Assembly (NCBI GenBank): GCA_928212115.1
Contig: CAKMRJ010005745.1
Coordinates: 219,120,075 to 219,184,074, forward strand
From: Lactuca virosa
Taxonomy: Eukaryota; Streptophyta; Magnoliopsida; Asterales; Asteraceae
Length of the DNA: 64,000 nt
Direction: 5' to 3'
Shown: piece by piece, positions 10,530 through 21,526 of the stretch
How the letters are laid out: each line of letters begins with the position of its first letter
Position numbering within the stretch: position 1 is the first letter of the stretch
Notes under the pieces: generated by a model
What the model saw: only the letters and a program-made list of their open reading frames with translations
Database searches by the model: none
What the model was told of the DNA's origin: nothing
Position numbers and translations under genes: made by a program

Positions 10530-12784
10530 GTGCAGGTTCCAACGCTGGCTACTTTGAGGATCACAAATGCGAGTCAGGGTAGGGTGGAGCCCCCGAGGGC
10601 TCGAGGTCATGCTTTTCAGATCACTGCAGAGGAGGCCAGAGCAGCTCCAGATGTTGTGACTGGTATGTTTCTATCCATTATTCTATTGATTATGTTTTTT
10701 GTTGTGCTTATATATGTGCCTCTGTTAGGTACGTTCCTAGTGAACTCTTTGCCTGCTCTTGTGTTGTTTGACTCGGGTGCGAGTCGGTCCATTGTATCTC
10801 GTTAAATCAGTAGAGAGTTTGATATGCCTATTGGGGAGTTAGAGTGTTCGTTGCGAGTTTCTATCGCCAACGAACACGGGGTTTCTGCATCATCAGTAGA
10901 TCAGGGTTGTGTGCTAGAGATCTTTGGGGTGCCTTATCCGATCGATCTCATCCCTATTCCCATGGGGGATGTTTGTGTGATTGTGGGTATGGATTGGCTG
11001 AGCCGGTTCGGTGTTATGATTGATTGCGAGGGTCAGAGTGTGGTAGTTCGAACCCCAAGTAGGGAAGAATTGGTTATTTATGGAGAGGGCACCAGGCTGG
11101 GTTCAGGATTTTGTTCTGCAGCCATGGATCGGTAGTATATTTAGCATGGGTGTGCGGGCTACTTGGCTTATATGGTGGATACGCGAGCTAGGGATCAGGT
11201 TTCGGTTTCAGATGTCCCGGTTGTCAGGGAATTTGCGGATGTGTTTTCAGAGGAGTTACCCGGTGTGCCTCCCGAGAGACAGGTCGAGTTCAGGATCGAC
11301 CACGTGCCAGGTGCGGCCTCTATTGCCAAGGCATCGTATTGCTTGGCACCGCCTGAGATGCAGGAGGTGTCATCTCAGCTACAGGAACTGCTAGGCAAGC
11401 AGTTCTTCAGACCGAGCAGTTCTCCGTGGGGAGCATCGATTTTTTCGTCAAGAAGAAGGATGGTTCACACCGGATGTGCATTGATTACCGGGAGTTGAAC
11501 AAGTTAACGGTGAAGAGCTGTTATCCCCTTCCACGGATTGACGACCTCTTTAATCAGTTGCATGATGCATCTTAGTTCTCCAAGATAGATCTGAGGTCTG
11601 GGTATCATCAGGTCAGAGTGAGAGAGGAGGACGTGGAGAAGACCGCGTTCCAGACTCGTTAAGGGAATTACGAGTTTGTGGTGATGCCATTTGGGCTCAC
11701 CAATGCGCCTGCAGTATTCATGGATTTGATGAATCGAGTATGCAGGTTGATGCTCCATCATTCAGTTATTGTGTTTATCGATGATATCTTGGTGTATTCC
11801 AAGACCCGAGAGCAGCATGAGAAGCATCTTCGCGATTTACTGGGGGTTTTGAGGCGAGAACGGATTAATGCTAAGTTCTAGAAGTGTGAGTTTTGGTTAT
11901 GAGAGGTCCAGTTCCTTGGGCACCTCGTTAACCAGGATGGGATATTGGTCGATCCAGCCAAGATCGAGGCCGTGATGAAGTGGGAGGTTCTGAAATCTCC
12001 CTCCGATATTAGGAGTTTCTTGGGTTTGGCAGGATACTATCAGAGATTCATTCCGGATTTCTCCAAAATTGCAGTACCCTCACTCGTATGACGAGGAAGG
12101 GGGTGGATTTCCGATGGGGCCCTGAGCAACAATCGACATTTGAGACCCTTCGGCATAGATTATGTGAGGCCCCGGTATTGACCCTCCCGGAGGGGAATTG
12201 AGGATTTCGTGGTATTTTATGATGCATCCATCACTGGTTTGGGGACGGTCCTCATGCAGAGAGGACGGGTGATAGCTTATGCTTCGTGGCAGCTGAAGCC
12301 GCACGAGACACGATATCCCACGCATGATCTGGATTTTGGTGCAGTGGTTTTTACCCTCAATATTTGGAGGCATTATCTTTATGGGGTCTGTTGTACTGTC
12401 TACATGGATCACAAAAGTCTAAGGCATATTATGGATCAGCCGAACCTGAACATGAGGCAGCGCAGGTGGCTGGACGTAGTCAAGGATTACGACTGCGAGT
12501 TCCTTTACCATCTGCGTAAAGCGAATGTAGTGGCGGATGCTTTGAGCCGCAAGTCGGTTGGGTCTTCATATGGGGTGTCGTGTATGAGGATATTAGTGGA
12601 TTCCCAGCTTTTAGGTTAGATTAGGAAGGCAAGGGTCGAGGGTGTCCGGGAAGAGAATTGGAAGAAAGAGAGGATCATAGGTGAGATTACCAGATTTATT
12701 TCAGATAGTCGTGGCTTGTTGACCCGGTGTGGTAGGGTCTGGGTTCGGATATCTGGTGGGGTTAAACAGATTGTATTGGAGGAG
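10530..12784 (+). pseudogene. Element A pol, protease-RT-RNase H part
   Basis: The aspartic protease motif LVLFDSGASRSIVS lies near 10765-10803, with a stop at 10803-10805, and its second half VIVGMDWLSRFGVMID near 10980-11030. RT starts near 11230 (DVFSEELPGVPPERQVEFRIDH) and reaches FRPSSSPWGAS, where the frame shifts. It continues in pieces to MPFGLTNAPAVFMDLMNRV and the catalytic FIDDILVYS (FIDD at 11774-11785). RNase H is readable at 12209-12619 (VFYDASITGLGTVLMQRG, YMDHKSLRHI, ANVVADALSRKS). The order protease-RT-RNase H followed by integrase is that of Ty3/Gypsy. Many stops and frameshifts are present. The reading is then cut at 12784 by insertion of element C. Confidence 0.9.
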
Positions 12785-14132
12785 TGATATTGCCATATTT
12801 TCACACATTTTTAGGCAATATTTTAATGCATTTTGATAAAATTTTCGTTATTTCCAAAGATAAATGGTACTTATAAGATTGAATTATGTTTTGCAGCCAA
12901 AATGAGCAATCTTGAAGAAGAAGGATCAAAAGCGACAAGTAGCGGAACTTTGGAGGATTGAGGAATTAAAGAAAAGAAAATCCCAGCGAAAAGCTAAATC
13001 CACGTCGTGGACTTCGCTTACATGACGTGGAGATGGTGATTCTAGAAGATGAGTACACGGGAAGTCGAAGTCCTTGTCCGATAAGGATTCATCCTAATTC
13101 ACGACGTGAATCTCTAACTCACGACGTGGAGTTCAAAATCACGAAAACTATATATATCCTTGGTATCTACGGATTTGAGAGACTTCTGGAGAGAATAGAG
13201 GCTTCTGAAGACGATTTCTAGAGGAGAATAAGGCAAAGAACTTGAGTATAAACATCCAAGGAAGGAGAACAGGTTGAAGATCATAATTATTACTTAAAGT
13301 TGGTACTTTCAAACATGGTTTTATTTGTTGAGATTGTGTGTTTGATATCAGCCATGAGTAGCTGAATCTAGTTGCTTCTGTTTAGCTAGATGAAACTAGA
13401 ACTCATGAATTAATTATTTGATTATGGATTTTACTAGTTGGTTAATTGCTTGTGTTTGATTGTTGATACCTAGCATGCTAATACTTAATACTTTAACTGC
13501 TTGATTTCATGTTCTGTGTAGATTAGTGATTACTAAATTGCATGAACTTGACACCTAGTAAATTAGTGAACATTAGATTCCTAGAGCTAGGATTGAACCA
13601 ATTCTAGATAAGTAATTGAAGTTATTAAATTTGGCTGTGCTGGAGAACATATATTGTGATTATAATTATGTTTGTTTAATCAATCTTACATAGCTCCATT
13701 CATAATTCATAATTGATTATGTGTTAAATTATGTGTGACCATGCATAGTTCTACATGAATTAGTTAAACATTAGTATATTTGGACTTAAATTACTAATCA
13801 TATATTAATTGGTAACCAACTTGAATTATCCATAATTAATAACTAACTATTAAGGAAAAGTGGATTCGAACTAAACAGAAGTGTTTTTAGTAATTGATTA
13901 AATAGTTGTTAATTGCCTACGTTTGTCTGAATTCCCAAAATCGGATAAAAACCCAATTTACTTTTGCTTAATTTAGATTAAAATTTAGTAGATAATTTAG
14001 TGAATTAAATTTGTTTCCTGTGATCGATACCCGATTGTTTGTGTTATACTATTTGCGAAAAGGTACACTGCCTTTAGTCGAATAGCTAGTTAGATAGTAG
14101 GTAAAATTAGGTGTAGTAATATTTCGACATCA
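12785..14132 (+). repeat. Element C 5' LTR
   Basis: The LTR runs from TGATATTGCC to CGACATCA just before the primer-binding site, 1348 bp and AT-rich. The right boundary is set by the primer site. There is no second copy in the window to confirm it. Confidence 0.75.
12999..13156 (+). promoter_or_regulatory. Element C promoter: two palindrome pairs and TATA
   Basis: Palindromes are TCCACGTCGTGGA (12999-13011), TACATGACGTGGA (13019-13031), TTCACGACGTGAA (13098-13110) and CTCACGACGTGGA (13118-13130). Centres are exactly 20 bp apart within each pair. TATATATA follows at 13149-13156, 18 bp after the last palindrome. Promoter role is inferred from the TATA box and LTR position. Confidence 0.7.
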
Positions 14133-14138
14133 AATTTT

Positions 14139-14160
14139 TGGCGCCGTTGCCGGGGAACGG
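14139..14160 (+). other. Primer-binding site (tRNA-Asp), element C
   Basis: TGGCGCCGTTGCCGGGGA is the primer site typical of Athila-like Gypsy elements, complementary to the 3' end of plant tRNA-Asp. It starts six bases after the LTR end. Confidence 0.9.
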
Positions 14161-14264
14161 CTAATTAGTTTAGGAATTTATATGCTTTAGGTTAATCAAT
14201 CCTTTTTGTGGGATAAAACCTGCAAAAAGTTAATTTTTGCATTAGTTTTTATTTCAGAACTGAA

Positions 14265-14384
14265 CTGACGGCGTGAACCTTAAGTTCATGACGTAAACTC
14301 AGTAGTTTATGTTTTCTTTCGTTTTCCGTTTCTGCTTAGTTTTACTACGATAACACGACGCGATGCTTTTTACCACGTCGTGGT
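14265..14384 (+). promoter_or_regulatory. Two further palindrome pairs in the C leader
   Basis: CTGACGGCGTGAA (centre 14271) pairs with TTCATGACGTAAA (centre 14291). AACACGACGCGAT (centre 14358) pairs with the perfect ACCACGTCGTGGT (14372-14384, centre 14378). Both spacings are 20 bp, as in the LTR. They lie between primer site and gag. Confidence 0.6.
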
Positions 14385-14458
14385 GAATATTCAGTAGGCA
14401 TTTTTAAGTAATTTTTGTTCATTTTTACGCTTTTATTTTTGTTTTGTTGCAGTATTTC

Positions 14459-16219
14459 ATGAGTCGAGGATCCAACACACCTTTAATACCACCGCGTGAA
14501 GATCTAGAGTCAGCCCTTCACAAGAAGACAGATAAAAAGGTAGGAGAAACCAACACACCAAAGAAGTCGCCTTTTAAAGATCTTAAGTCGGTTTTTGGAA
14601 AGAAGAAAGGGAAGAAAGTAGGAGATTCAAGCAATCAAAAGAAGGACGAAAACAAGATTGAAAGCTTTGAGCAAAATCCTAATCAACAAGATTCTGATTA
14701 CGAGACCGAACCTGAATTCGAATTCAAAATAAGTGAACCCGAAGATGAGCCGAAAAACGAGATGGAAAATATTGTTGATATGTCTATGGAGGCATACAAA
14801 AAGAGAATCCGAGAGGACACCGGTCATGGTCAAGTGCAACCTGCAATTCCAGCTGCAGCAACATTCGAGCTGAAGGGACACATTCTGTCCACACTTAAGG
14901 GAGTCCCATTTTCTGGAAAATATCATGAGGATGCTTACAAGCATCTTGATGAAGTCAATGACATAGCGGATTACTTCAACATCCCGAATGTTCCAAGAGA
15001 GACGGTGCTTTTAAGAATGTTTCCTGTGACCTTTAAGGGTGCTGCTAAAGATTGGTTGAAAGCACTTCCACCCAGTGCAATTACTACTTGGGCGCAGATG
15101 CGAGAGCAATTTCTAGAACACTTTTTCCCACCTTCAAAAGTTGTTAAACTCAAGAAAGCAATAGCTAATTTCGAGCAACAACCGAGGGAGTCACTATACG
15201 AGGCATGGGAACGCTACAAGGGATTGATAAGGAATTATCCCCAAAATGATTTGAATAAACAACAAGAAGTATCAATCTTTTATGATGTGGTTAATGTCAT
15301 GACAAGGCAACTCCTTGATTCTCAAGGACCGCTAACCAAGAAAAATCCAACAGAAATCAAGGAATTAATAGAAGAGTTTTCCAAGCATTCTCGTAAATAT
15401 CACAATCCTAGACATGATGGAGCGAAAGGAATTGGGGGTGGCACTTCTAAAGATATGGTTGTTGTTCTAGCTATGCTAAACACTATGGACCAAAGAATGA
15501 AAAAGATGGACCAATCTATCCATGCGATTCGATTTGGCTGTGAAAGATGCAATGGTCCTCATTTGACCAAAGATTGCCATTTGGATGAGAACGGGAATAA
15601 AAAGGTTCAAGTTTGCCACTCAAGCGGAGACAAATATGATGAAGACTGGACGAAGCCGAAAAAATAGTTGTTGCCATATGATGAATATAAGAAGCAAAAA
15701 GAAGAAAATTTTAGGCAAATTGGCCGAGGCTTCTACCAAAAAGAGCAACCAACACTCGAAAAGAAAGACGATCTTGAGTCCATGTTGACCAGATTCATGG
15801 AGGCTTCGGAGAATAGACAAAATGACACTTATGCGATGATAAGAGACCATCAAATTCTCATGAGGGACCAACAAGCTTTGCTGATGAATCATCAAGCATC
15901 AATCCACAATATCGAAGCTCAACTTGGACAACTAACAACTATGGTTATTGAGCGACTTTCCCCAAAAATTTCCGACAAAAAGCCTCAACCGCAAGTTATA
16001 GTGATTGAAACTGAAGAAGATACCATCTCTGAGTTCTTAGAAGCTCTAGAAGTCAAGCCACATCAGCCCGGACCACAACCGAATTTCCCTTCACCAATTC
16101 GAACCAAAATATTCCCTCCACCAATTCGAACCAAAAGATTCCCTCCACCAGTTCGAACCAAAAGATTCCCCGCATGTCGATCTGTGTTAAAGATTCGTAT
16201 GTCTAAAATCTCGATATGA
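14459..16219 (+). pseudogene. Element C gag (Athila-like)
   Basis: The start at 14459 (MSRGSNTPLIPP) is chosen because element B's gag starts equivalently (MTRGSGTPLIPP, minus strand at 51472). One frame runs to 16219, interrupted only by a TAG at 15665-15667. N-terminal basic and acidic stretches are followed by the retrotransposon-gag core (YKHLDEVNDIADYFNIPNVP, FKGAAKDWLKALPP, SLYEAWERYKGLIR) at about residues 150-280. A cysteine motif follows (CERCNGPHLTKDC). After the stop come a Q-rich coiled-coil-like segment and three copies of a 9-residue repeat (FPPPIRTKR type) at 16078-16170. No protease follows. Confidence 0.85.
16078..16170 (+). repeat. 27-bp tandem repeat near the end of C gag
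   Basis: Three imperfect copies of a roughly 27-bp unit containing CCAATTCGAACCAAAA. It encodes the proline-rich repeat noted in the gag entry and lies just inside the right end of C. Confidence 0.8.
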
Positions 16220-16270
16220 TGCACGTATGAAACTGGGAAATTCGAAGTCCCGTGATCGCTTATCAAGGAG

Positions 16271-17423
16271 GCTCATAAGTCTAGTATTTCTATTCATCCG
16301 GGGGCCACCAAAATGTACCGGGATTTGAGATTGAGCTATTGGTGGCCGTGTATGAAGAGAGAGATAGCATGGTATGTGGAGAGATGCATGACATGCAAGA
16401 TGGTCAACACTGAGCATCAGAGGTTGCATGGCAATTTGCAGCCTCTAGAGGTTCCCATGTGGAAATGGGAGCAGATTTTGATGGATTTTATCACCAAGTT
16501 TCCGAAGATGGCAAAGGGTTTTGATGCTATCTGGGTCATTGTGGATCGATTGACCAAGAGTGCCCACTTTCGGGCGATTCGAGAGAGCTCGTCAGCCGAG
16601 AAGTTGGCCGATGTGTATGTTTGCGAGATCGTTGCTCGCCATTGGGTTCCGGTCTCCATTGTTTCATACCGTGATGTTCGGTTCACCTCCCATTTTTGGC
16701 AGAAGTTCCATGAGGAACTGGGCACGAGGTTGCACTTCAGCAGTGCTTATCATCAGCAGACCGATGGCCAGAGTGAGTGGACAATACAGACCCTTGAGGA
16801 TATGTTACGGGCCTGTCTTATCAATTTTGGTGGGAGTTAGGACTCCTACCTGCCTCTTGAGGAGTTCTCCTACAACAACAGTTATCACTCCAGCATTGGT
16901 GCCCAACCTTTCGAGCTCTTGTATGGGCGGAGATGTCGTACCCCGGTTTGTTAGGGCGAGGTTCGTCACAGGGTTATGGGGTGGACTAAGGTGGTCCTAT
17001 AGACCATAGAGTTGATTCGGCAGATCAGGCAGAGACTGTAGACCGCTCAGAGTTGGCAGAAGAGCTATGTCGACCGGCGCCGATCCGAGTTGGAGTTTCA
17101 GGTCGATGACATGGTATTATTGAAGGTCTCGCCTTGGAAAGGTGTGATATGCTTCAGGAAGAGGAGAAAATTGGGGCCCCGGTATATTGGGCCTTTTCGG
17201 GTGATTGCCAAGGTTGGCAAGATTGCTTACATGTTGGATCTTCCTGAGGAGCTCAGTCAGTTTCACATCACTTTCCATGTTTTGCAGTTGCAAAAGTGTG
17301 TTTTGGAGGAGGATGTAATGGTTTCCTTGGATGACATTCAGGTCGATGAGCACATGAACTATGTGGAGAAAGCGGTGGCTATCTTAGAAAGAAAGATGAA
17401 GGTTTTGCACAACAAGGAGATAC
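16271..17423 (+). pseudogene. Element A pol, integrase part
   Basis: The integrase H2C2 zinc region (SIHPGATKMYRDL ... CMTCKMVN) at about 16280-16410 is followed by the core with MDFITKFPK. The second catalytic aspartate position reads SYRD near 16665, where the family has SDRD, so the active site is lost. The third motif YHQQTDGQSEW lies near 16750. A TAG near 16838 and further frame changes follow. The C-terminal part at 17090-17423 (FQVDDMVLLKVSPWKG, RKLGPRYIGPFRV, YMLDLPEELSQFHITFHV) is well readable until D interrupts it. It would have integrated cDNA in the nucleus. Confidence 0.9.
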
Positions 17424-17703
17424 TGTAACGACCCAAAAATCACAACATAAAAATTTTTGTTTTTAAATTACTAAATCATCAATACAATAGTTTCCATAAA
17501 ATCAGAGTAACCAACATTTAACAAAACATCATTTAACCAAAGTAATTCACGGAACGCGGAAACATGTGGTGTGTGCTTTGCAATCATCCCGAGCACTTCT
17601 ATGCAATAAAATAGAGTACCTGAAAACCATAAGTACAAAGCTTAGTGAGTTCCCCAAAATACCATACCACATACGACCACATATTATCATGCACATACAT
17701 AAA

Positions 17704-17830
17704 GTTGCCATTGGCTCCCCCCATGGTCTTTACCTGGGATGCCATGGGCTCCCCCCATGGTCTTTACTTGGATTGCCATGGGCTCCCCCACATGGTCTGA
17801 TATCCAAGTGCCACGGGCTCCCCCCCCCCC
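17704..17830 (-). repeat. Tandem CCATGG hairpin repeat in D
   Basis: About four copies of a roughly 42-45-bp unit with GGCTCCCCCCATGG and GCCATGGGC. They can pair as CCATGGG/CCCATGG hairpins. They sit where the E LTR has its own GC-rich hairpin block. Confidence 0.7.
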
Positions 17831-17886
17831 GGTGTCTTCCATGCAAGTATCACATAGACAACTAGCATACCACATATCACAGAAAC

Positions 17887-18983
17887 TAGGGATGAAAGTG
17901 GGTCCAAAACCCAGACCGGATGGACCCGGACCCAGAAAACCCGAAACCGGTTAACAGGATTTAGTAGAACCGGAAACCGGACCGGTATATAGGAACCGGT
18001 TCTGGTTCGGTTCCGGGTACGGTACCGGGTAAAGTGGGTCTAGAACCGGGAAACCCGTAAACATCAAAGTGGGTAGGTTGGAACCGGATAAAGTGGGTTT
18101 ATAACCGGAAAACCCAGAAAAACCGAAATTTATTGGTAATTACTTAGTATTTAGTGGGTTGAACTTTGAAAATTTTCATATTGATATCCCGATTTTGGGG
18201 GACTCTAACTCATTGACTATGAAACTAAAATTGACAAGATTATAGTATAAAATCATGTACAAACTCTAAACTACACTCTAGAAAAAACCGCATGTCAATC
18301 CGACTTTAAACGAATGAGATATGCATGTGTTAACATTTTCACAGAATACAAAGTACAAAAACAAATAGTTGAAAAGTTGAAAATTTTCAGTTTTGATATC
18401 CCGACTTCGGGGGACTGTAAATCATTAAATATTAAACCAAAAATGACGAAATTATAGTCTAAACTCATTTAGAAACTCTAAACTACAAGTTGGAGAAAAC
18501 CACATGTCAATCCAACTTCAAACGAATTAGATATGCATGTTTTAAAACTTTCATAGAATACAAAAAAACTGAAAAACTAAAAACTTTCAGCTTTGATATC
18601 TCGACTTTGGGGGACTATAAGTCAATGAATATAAACTAAAAATGGAAAATTTATAGTCTAAAATCATATATAAACTCTAAACTGCATGTTGGAAAAACCT
18701 CATGTCAATCGGAGTTGAAATAAATGAGATATGCATCTTTTAAACGTTTCAGGAAAAACCAGTTCCAGCCCTAAAAGTGGTTCCGGTTCCTAACACCGGT
18801 TCCGGTTTTTAGACCCGGTTTATCCGGACCCGATGGACCCAAACCCGAATTACCTGGAACCTGTATAAAGCCAATTTTTAAACCCGGAACCGGAACTCGT
18901 TCTATATATTCCGGTACTAACGGTTCCGGTTCCGGTCCGATTCCGGTTCCGGTCCGGTTTTCCGGTTCTAAATCTCATCCCTA
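17887..18983. mobile_element. hAT-like non-autonomous DNA transposon
   Basis: Terminal inverted repeats TAGGGATGA...TCATCCCTA are flanked by an 8-bp direct repeat ACAGAAAC/ACAGAAAA (17879-17886, 18984-18991; one mismatch), the hallmark of the hAT superfamily. The LTR sequence resumes directly on both sides. The ends are packed with CCGGTT/AACCGG runs, and the middle holds three copies of a roughly 190-bp repeat. No transposase is encoded. Confidence 0.78.
18166..18755. repeat. Three tandem ~190-bp repeats in the hAT-like element
   Basis: Copies start near 18166, 18378 and 18582. Each shares GATATCCCGA..TTGGGGGACT, AAACTCTAAACTACA and GAGATATGCATGT-type segments, diverged by roughly 15-25 percent by eye. 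Confidence 0.75.
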
Positions 18984-19597
18984 ACAGAAAAAACTAGCAT
19001 ACCACATAACACATAATGGACCGGCATTGGTGCCTTCGACGCATGAATATAGTGAGAAGACTCACCTCGCACTGTTGAATCATACAGAAGCACCCTTGGA
19101 TGCTGGCTGACAGATCCTCAACTACTAATAACAAAACAAACCAATACCCAATTAACAATTGGGTTCTAATCCATAAACATAACCTCAATCCTGGGGTGAA
19201 AATACCATTTTACCCCTAACCTAGCCTTGACCAAAATTATGGCCCAAACTGAAATCTGAAAGGCCCAAAAGGCCAATTAACCAATCAATGGCCAATTTTC
19301 CAAATTGGGCCCAAACCTCTACATGGCCTTACCTTCAGGTCCAACCATCTTTCTAGTACAAAACACTTGGCATTTTGATGCCCCATTAGCCCATACCCAT
19401 TCAAAACCCAAATATGGCCCACTTATGGCCCAATTTTCCAAATTGGGCCCAAACCTCTCCAATGGACCTTATCCTAAAGCCCAATAATTTCCTTGGTCCA
19501 AAAACCTGTTTTCCAGATGTCCACGAAGGCCTACAACAACTTAGTCCAAGAAATGGCCCAACCTGAGGCCCATAATTGCGAAGTCCACTCTGACTGA

Positions 19598-19653
19598 GTA
19601 CACAGGGCATACTCAGCAGTACGCTGCGCGAATGGCTTGTACGCCCAACATAC
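19598..19653 (-). promoter_or_regulatory. Second palindrome cluster in D
   Basis: Degenerate GTACGC...GCGTAC-type 15-mers centred at 19605, 19626 and 19646 (spacing 21 and 20 bp). It corresponds to the cluster at 58885-58971 in the E LTR. Confidence 0.45.
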
Positions 19654-20240
19654 TCCCTCCATAATCCCACTTTTGCCATTAAGCACTTAATGCTTAGCCC
19701 ATAAGTTCAAAACACAGATCTGAGTCCCAAATAACGTCTAGACCCATAAAGTCACTGACTTGGTGACTTTGCATGCCCCAAATGAACCCAAACTCCAAAT
19801 ATAACACTCTACTACCAAGGAAATGGTCCTAACTCATGCATGGATGGATTTAAACTCTAAAGGTGCCAACTTTATGGACCTTGAACCTTAGAAACACTAA
19901 GAGGGGAAACTCAAAGCTTCTGGAATGAAATCAAGACCACTAGATCTCATACTTGGGACCAAAAAGAACCAAAACTCATAAATGGTAGATCTAAGACATC
20001 AATGATCAAGTTCAAAGCTTTATACCTACAACAAGCTGGAAATGAGACACATAAGCCAGATCCATAAGCTCTTCCTTGATTCTCATCCTTGCACCAAGCT
20101 CCATCTTCATAGAAATGGACCAAAACACCAAAAATGGACACCATAAGATCAAGATACCACCATGAAGACTTAAGGACGAATTCTAGGGTTTTAGAGGGTG
20201 GAGGCTGACTTAGAATGAAGAAGGAGGCTTAACCTTATGC

Positions 20241-20440
20241 TTATATAGGGTACAACCTTTGGATTAGGGTTTTCAATCTGACCCTCGTACGCCCAGTGTA
20301 CCTTCTCATACGCCCCGCGTATGAGGTCGCGCACCCGGACCCAATCCTCGCACAAACATCCCGCATTCCTCCTAGCTACGCCTCACATAGTTCCTTCTCC
20401 TCGGTACGCCCTGCGTACCACGTTGGTACGCCCCGCTTAC
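20241..20440 (-). promoter_or_regulatory. D LTR promoter: TATA and two palindrome pairs
   Basis: On the minus strand CCCTATATAA (20241-20250) is preceded by GTACGCCCAGTGTAC (20287-20301), CATACGCCCCGCGTATG (20307-20323), GGTACGCCCTGCGTACC (20403-20419) and GTACGCCCCGCTTAC (20426-20440). Centres are 21 and 22 bp apart within pairs. This is the same arrangement as in A, B, C, E and G. Confidence 0.68.
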
Positions 20441-20591
20441 TAGGGTTTTTCCCAAACCCTAATTCTTCTGAAGGCCACAGCTCTCTCGATACAACTCCGA
20501 TTCCAACAATCTATATATCTCTAAAAAGGTATCGAGATGCTCTACACTATTATCAACTCAAAATGGGAACAATGCAAAATAGGATGTTATA

Positions 20592-20718
20592 GATACCTTT
20601 GGTAAAGGTACGGTGGCAACACAGGAAGGGCTCCGAATGGACCTGGGATCCAGAGGCGGAGAAACGGGAGCGTTATCCCGAGTTATATACCGCAGCAGAC
20701 TTCGAGGACGAAGTTTAG
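20592..20718 (+). pseudogene. Element A pol C-terminal end (chromodomain-like)
   Basis: After D the reading resumes PLVKVRWQHRKGSEWTWDPE and stops with TAG at 20716-20718. W-x-W spacing of this kind is the degenerate chromodomain tail of plant chromovirus integrases. It is continuous with 17090-17423 once D is ignored. Confidence 0.82.
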
Positions 20719-21526
20719 TTCAAGTGGGGGGGAGAATTGTAACATCCCGATTTCCAGGTATGAATTTATTTCCATTTAATGCATGATTTTCCCATGGAAC
20801 ACGGAGTGGTGAAGCCTCACCACGGCGTGTTGAGGAACTTTTGGGCCGCGTATTTTTATGGACCAACACGGCGTGTTGGTGTGTAAACACAACGTGTTGG
20901 TGGCTACTTAAGAAAACCTTAATTTTTATGGTTTTGCACCCTATATAATCTCCTTAAGTCCTAAGAACTGTCCTTTTATTAGCCTCCATTTACCCAAATC
21001 GATCCTTGAAAACCCTAATCATCCTCCCCTCTCATTTTTGAGATAGTGTGGTGCTTTTGAAGACAAGAAGGAAGAAGGAAGCAAAGATCCAGCAAGCAAT
21101 CCCTCATCTTTCAGTTTGGCACTCTTCTAGACCTTTGTAAGTGACCAACATCTGATCTTTATCCTTCCATGTTGCTAGATATTGAGTTTTGTCCCTTTAG
21201 TTTCTTGCTCTTGAAGGTTGGAACGGTTCGATCTCATAAAGTTTGCAACTTTATCAATATCCAGGTCAAGGTGACCTGGTAGAGTCTTGGATCTGGCCTT
21301 TAGTTAAGTTTTGATGCCATTCATAGAGATTAGGTCATAAATCCCCATTTTGACCTAATATGGGTTCAAGACATGCATTGGACATGTATGTATATAAAGC
21401 ACCGACCTTTGGGATGGTTTTGGTACTAGAATCTCTTCTGGAAAGGATGGGCTTCAGACTTTAGGGATTAATTGCTTATTGGTTAAGCCTTTGTATCTTA
21501 AAGCTTTATGTTTGGGTTTTTGGACC
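20719..21526 (+). repeat. Element A polypurine tract and 3' LTR, left part
   Basis: CAAGTGGGGGGGAGAAT precedes TGTAACATCCCG at 20738. The LTR runs to the target duplication GGACC (21522-21526), where element B is inserted. It resumes at 53167, and array copies resume at 22926, 26014, 29104 and 32190. Confidence 0.92.
20798..20949 (+). promoter_or_regulatory. Element A LTR promoter: two palindrome pairs and TATA
   Basis: AACACGGAGTGGT (centre 20804), ACCACGGCGTGTT (20825), the perfect 17-mer CCAACACGGCGTGTTGG (20863-20879, centre 20871) and AACACAACGTGTT (20892). Both pair spacings are 21 bp. TATATAA lies at 20943-20949. Confidence 0.7.

Larger units (their letters stand above)
12785..16265 (+). 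mobile_element. Element C: gag-only Athila-like retroelement
   Basis: C is flanked by perfect AGGAG target duplications (12780-12784 and 16266-16270) and begins TGATATTG and ends TTATCA. Removing it restores the reading of A between RNase H and the integrase zinc finger. Inside are one LTR, a tRNA-Asp primer site and a gag gene. There is no protease, RT or integrase, and no recognisable second LTR. It is probably a defective or non-autonomous member that depended on proteins from a full Athila-like element. Confidence 0.82.
17424..20591 (-). mobile_element. Element D: solo LTR inside element A pol
   Basis: D begins TGTAACGACCC and ends ATGTTATA, with GATAC immediately on both sides (17419-17423, 20592-20596). 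Joining the flanks restores the A reading from the integrase C-terminus into PLVKVRWQHRKGSEW. Much of it aligns with the E LTR at 57763-59990 (for example GCGGAAACATGTGGTG and GCAATCATCCCGAGC), whose primer site shows minus orientation. There is no internal domain, so it is a solo LTR, about 2.06 kb without the hAT-like insert. Confidence 0.87.

Noticed and set aside
17887..18983. Helitron or MULE as alternative for the insert in D
   Set aside because: There is no TC...CTRR end and the duplication is 8 bp, not 9; the short TAGGGATG TIR fits hAT better.
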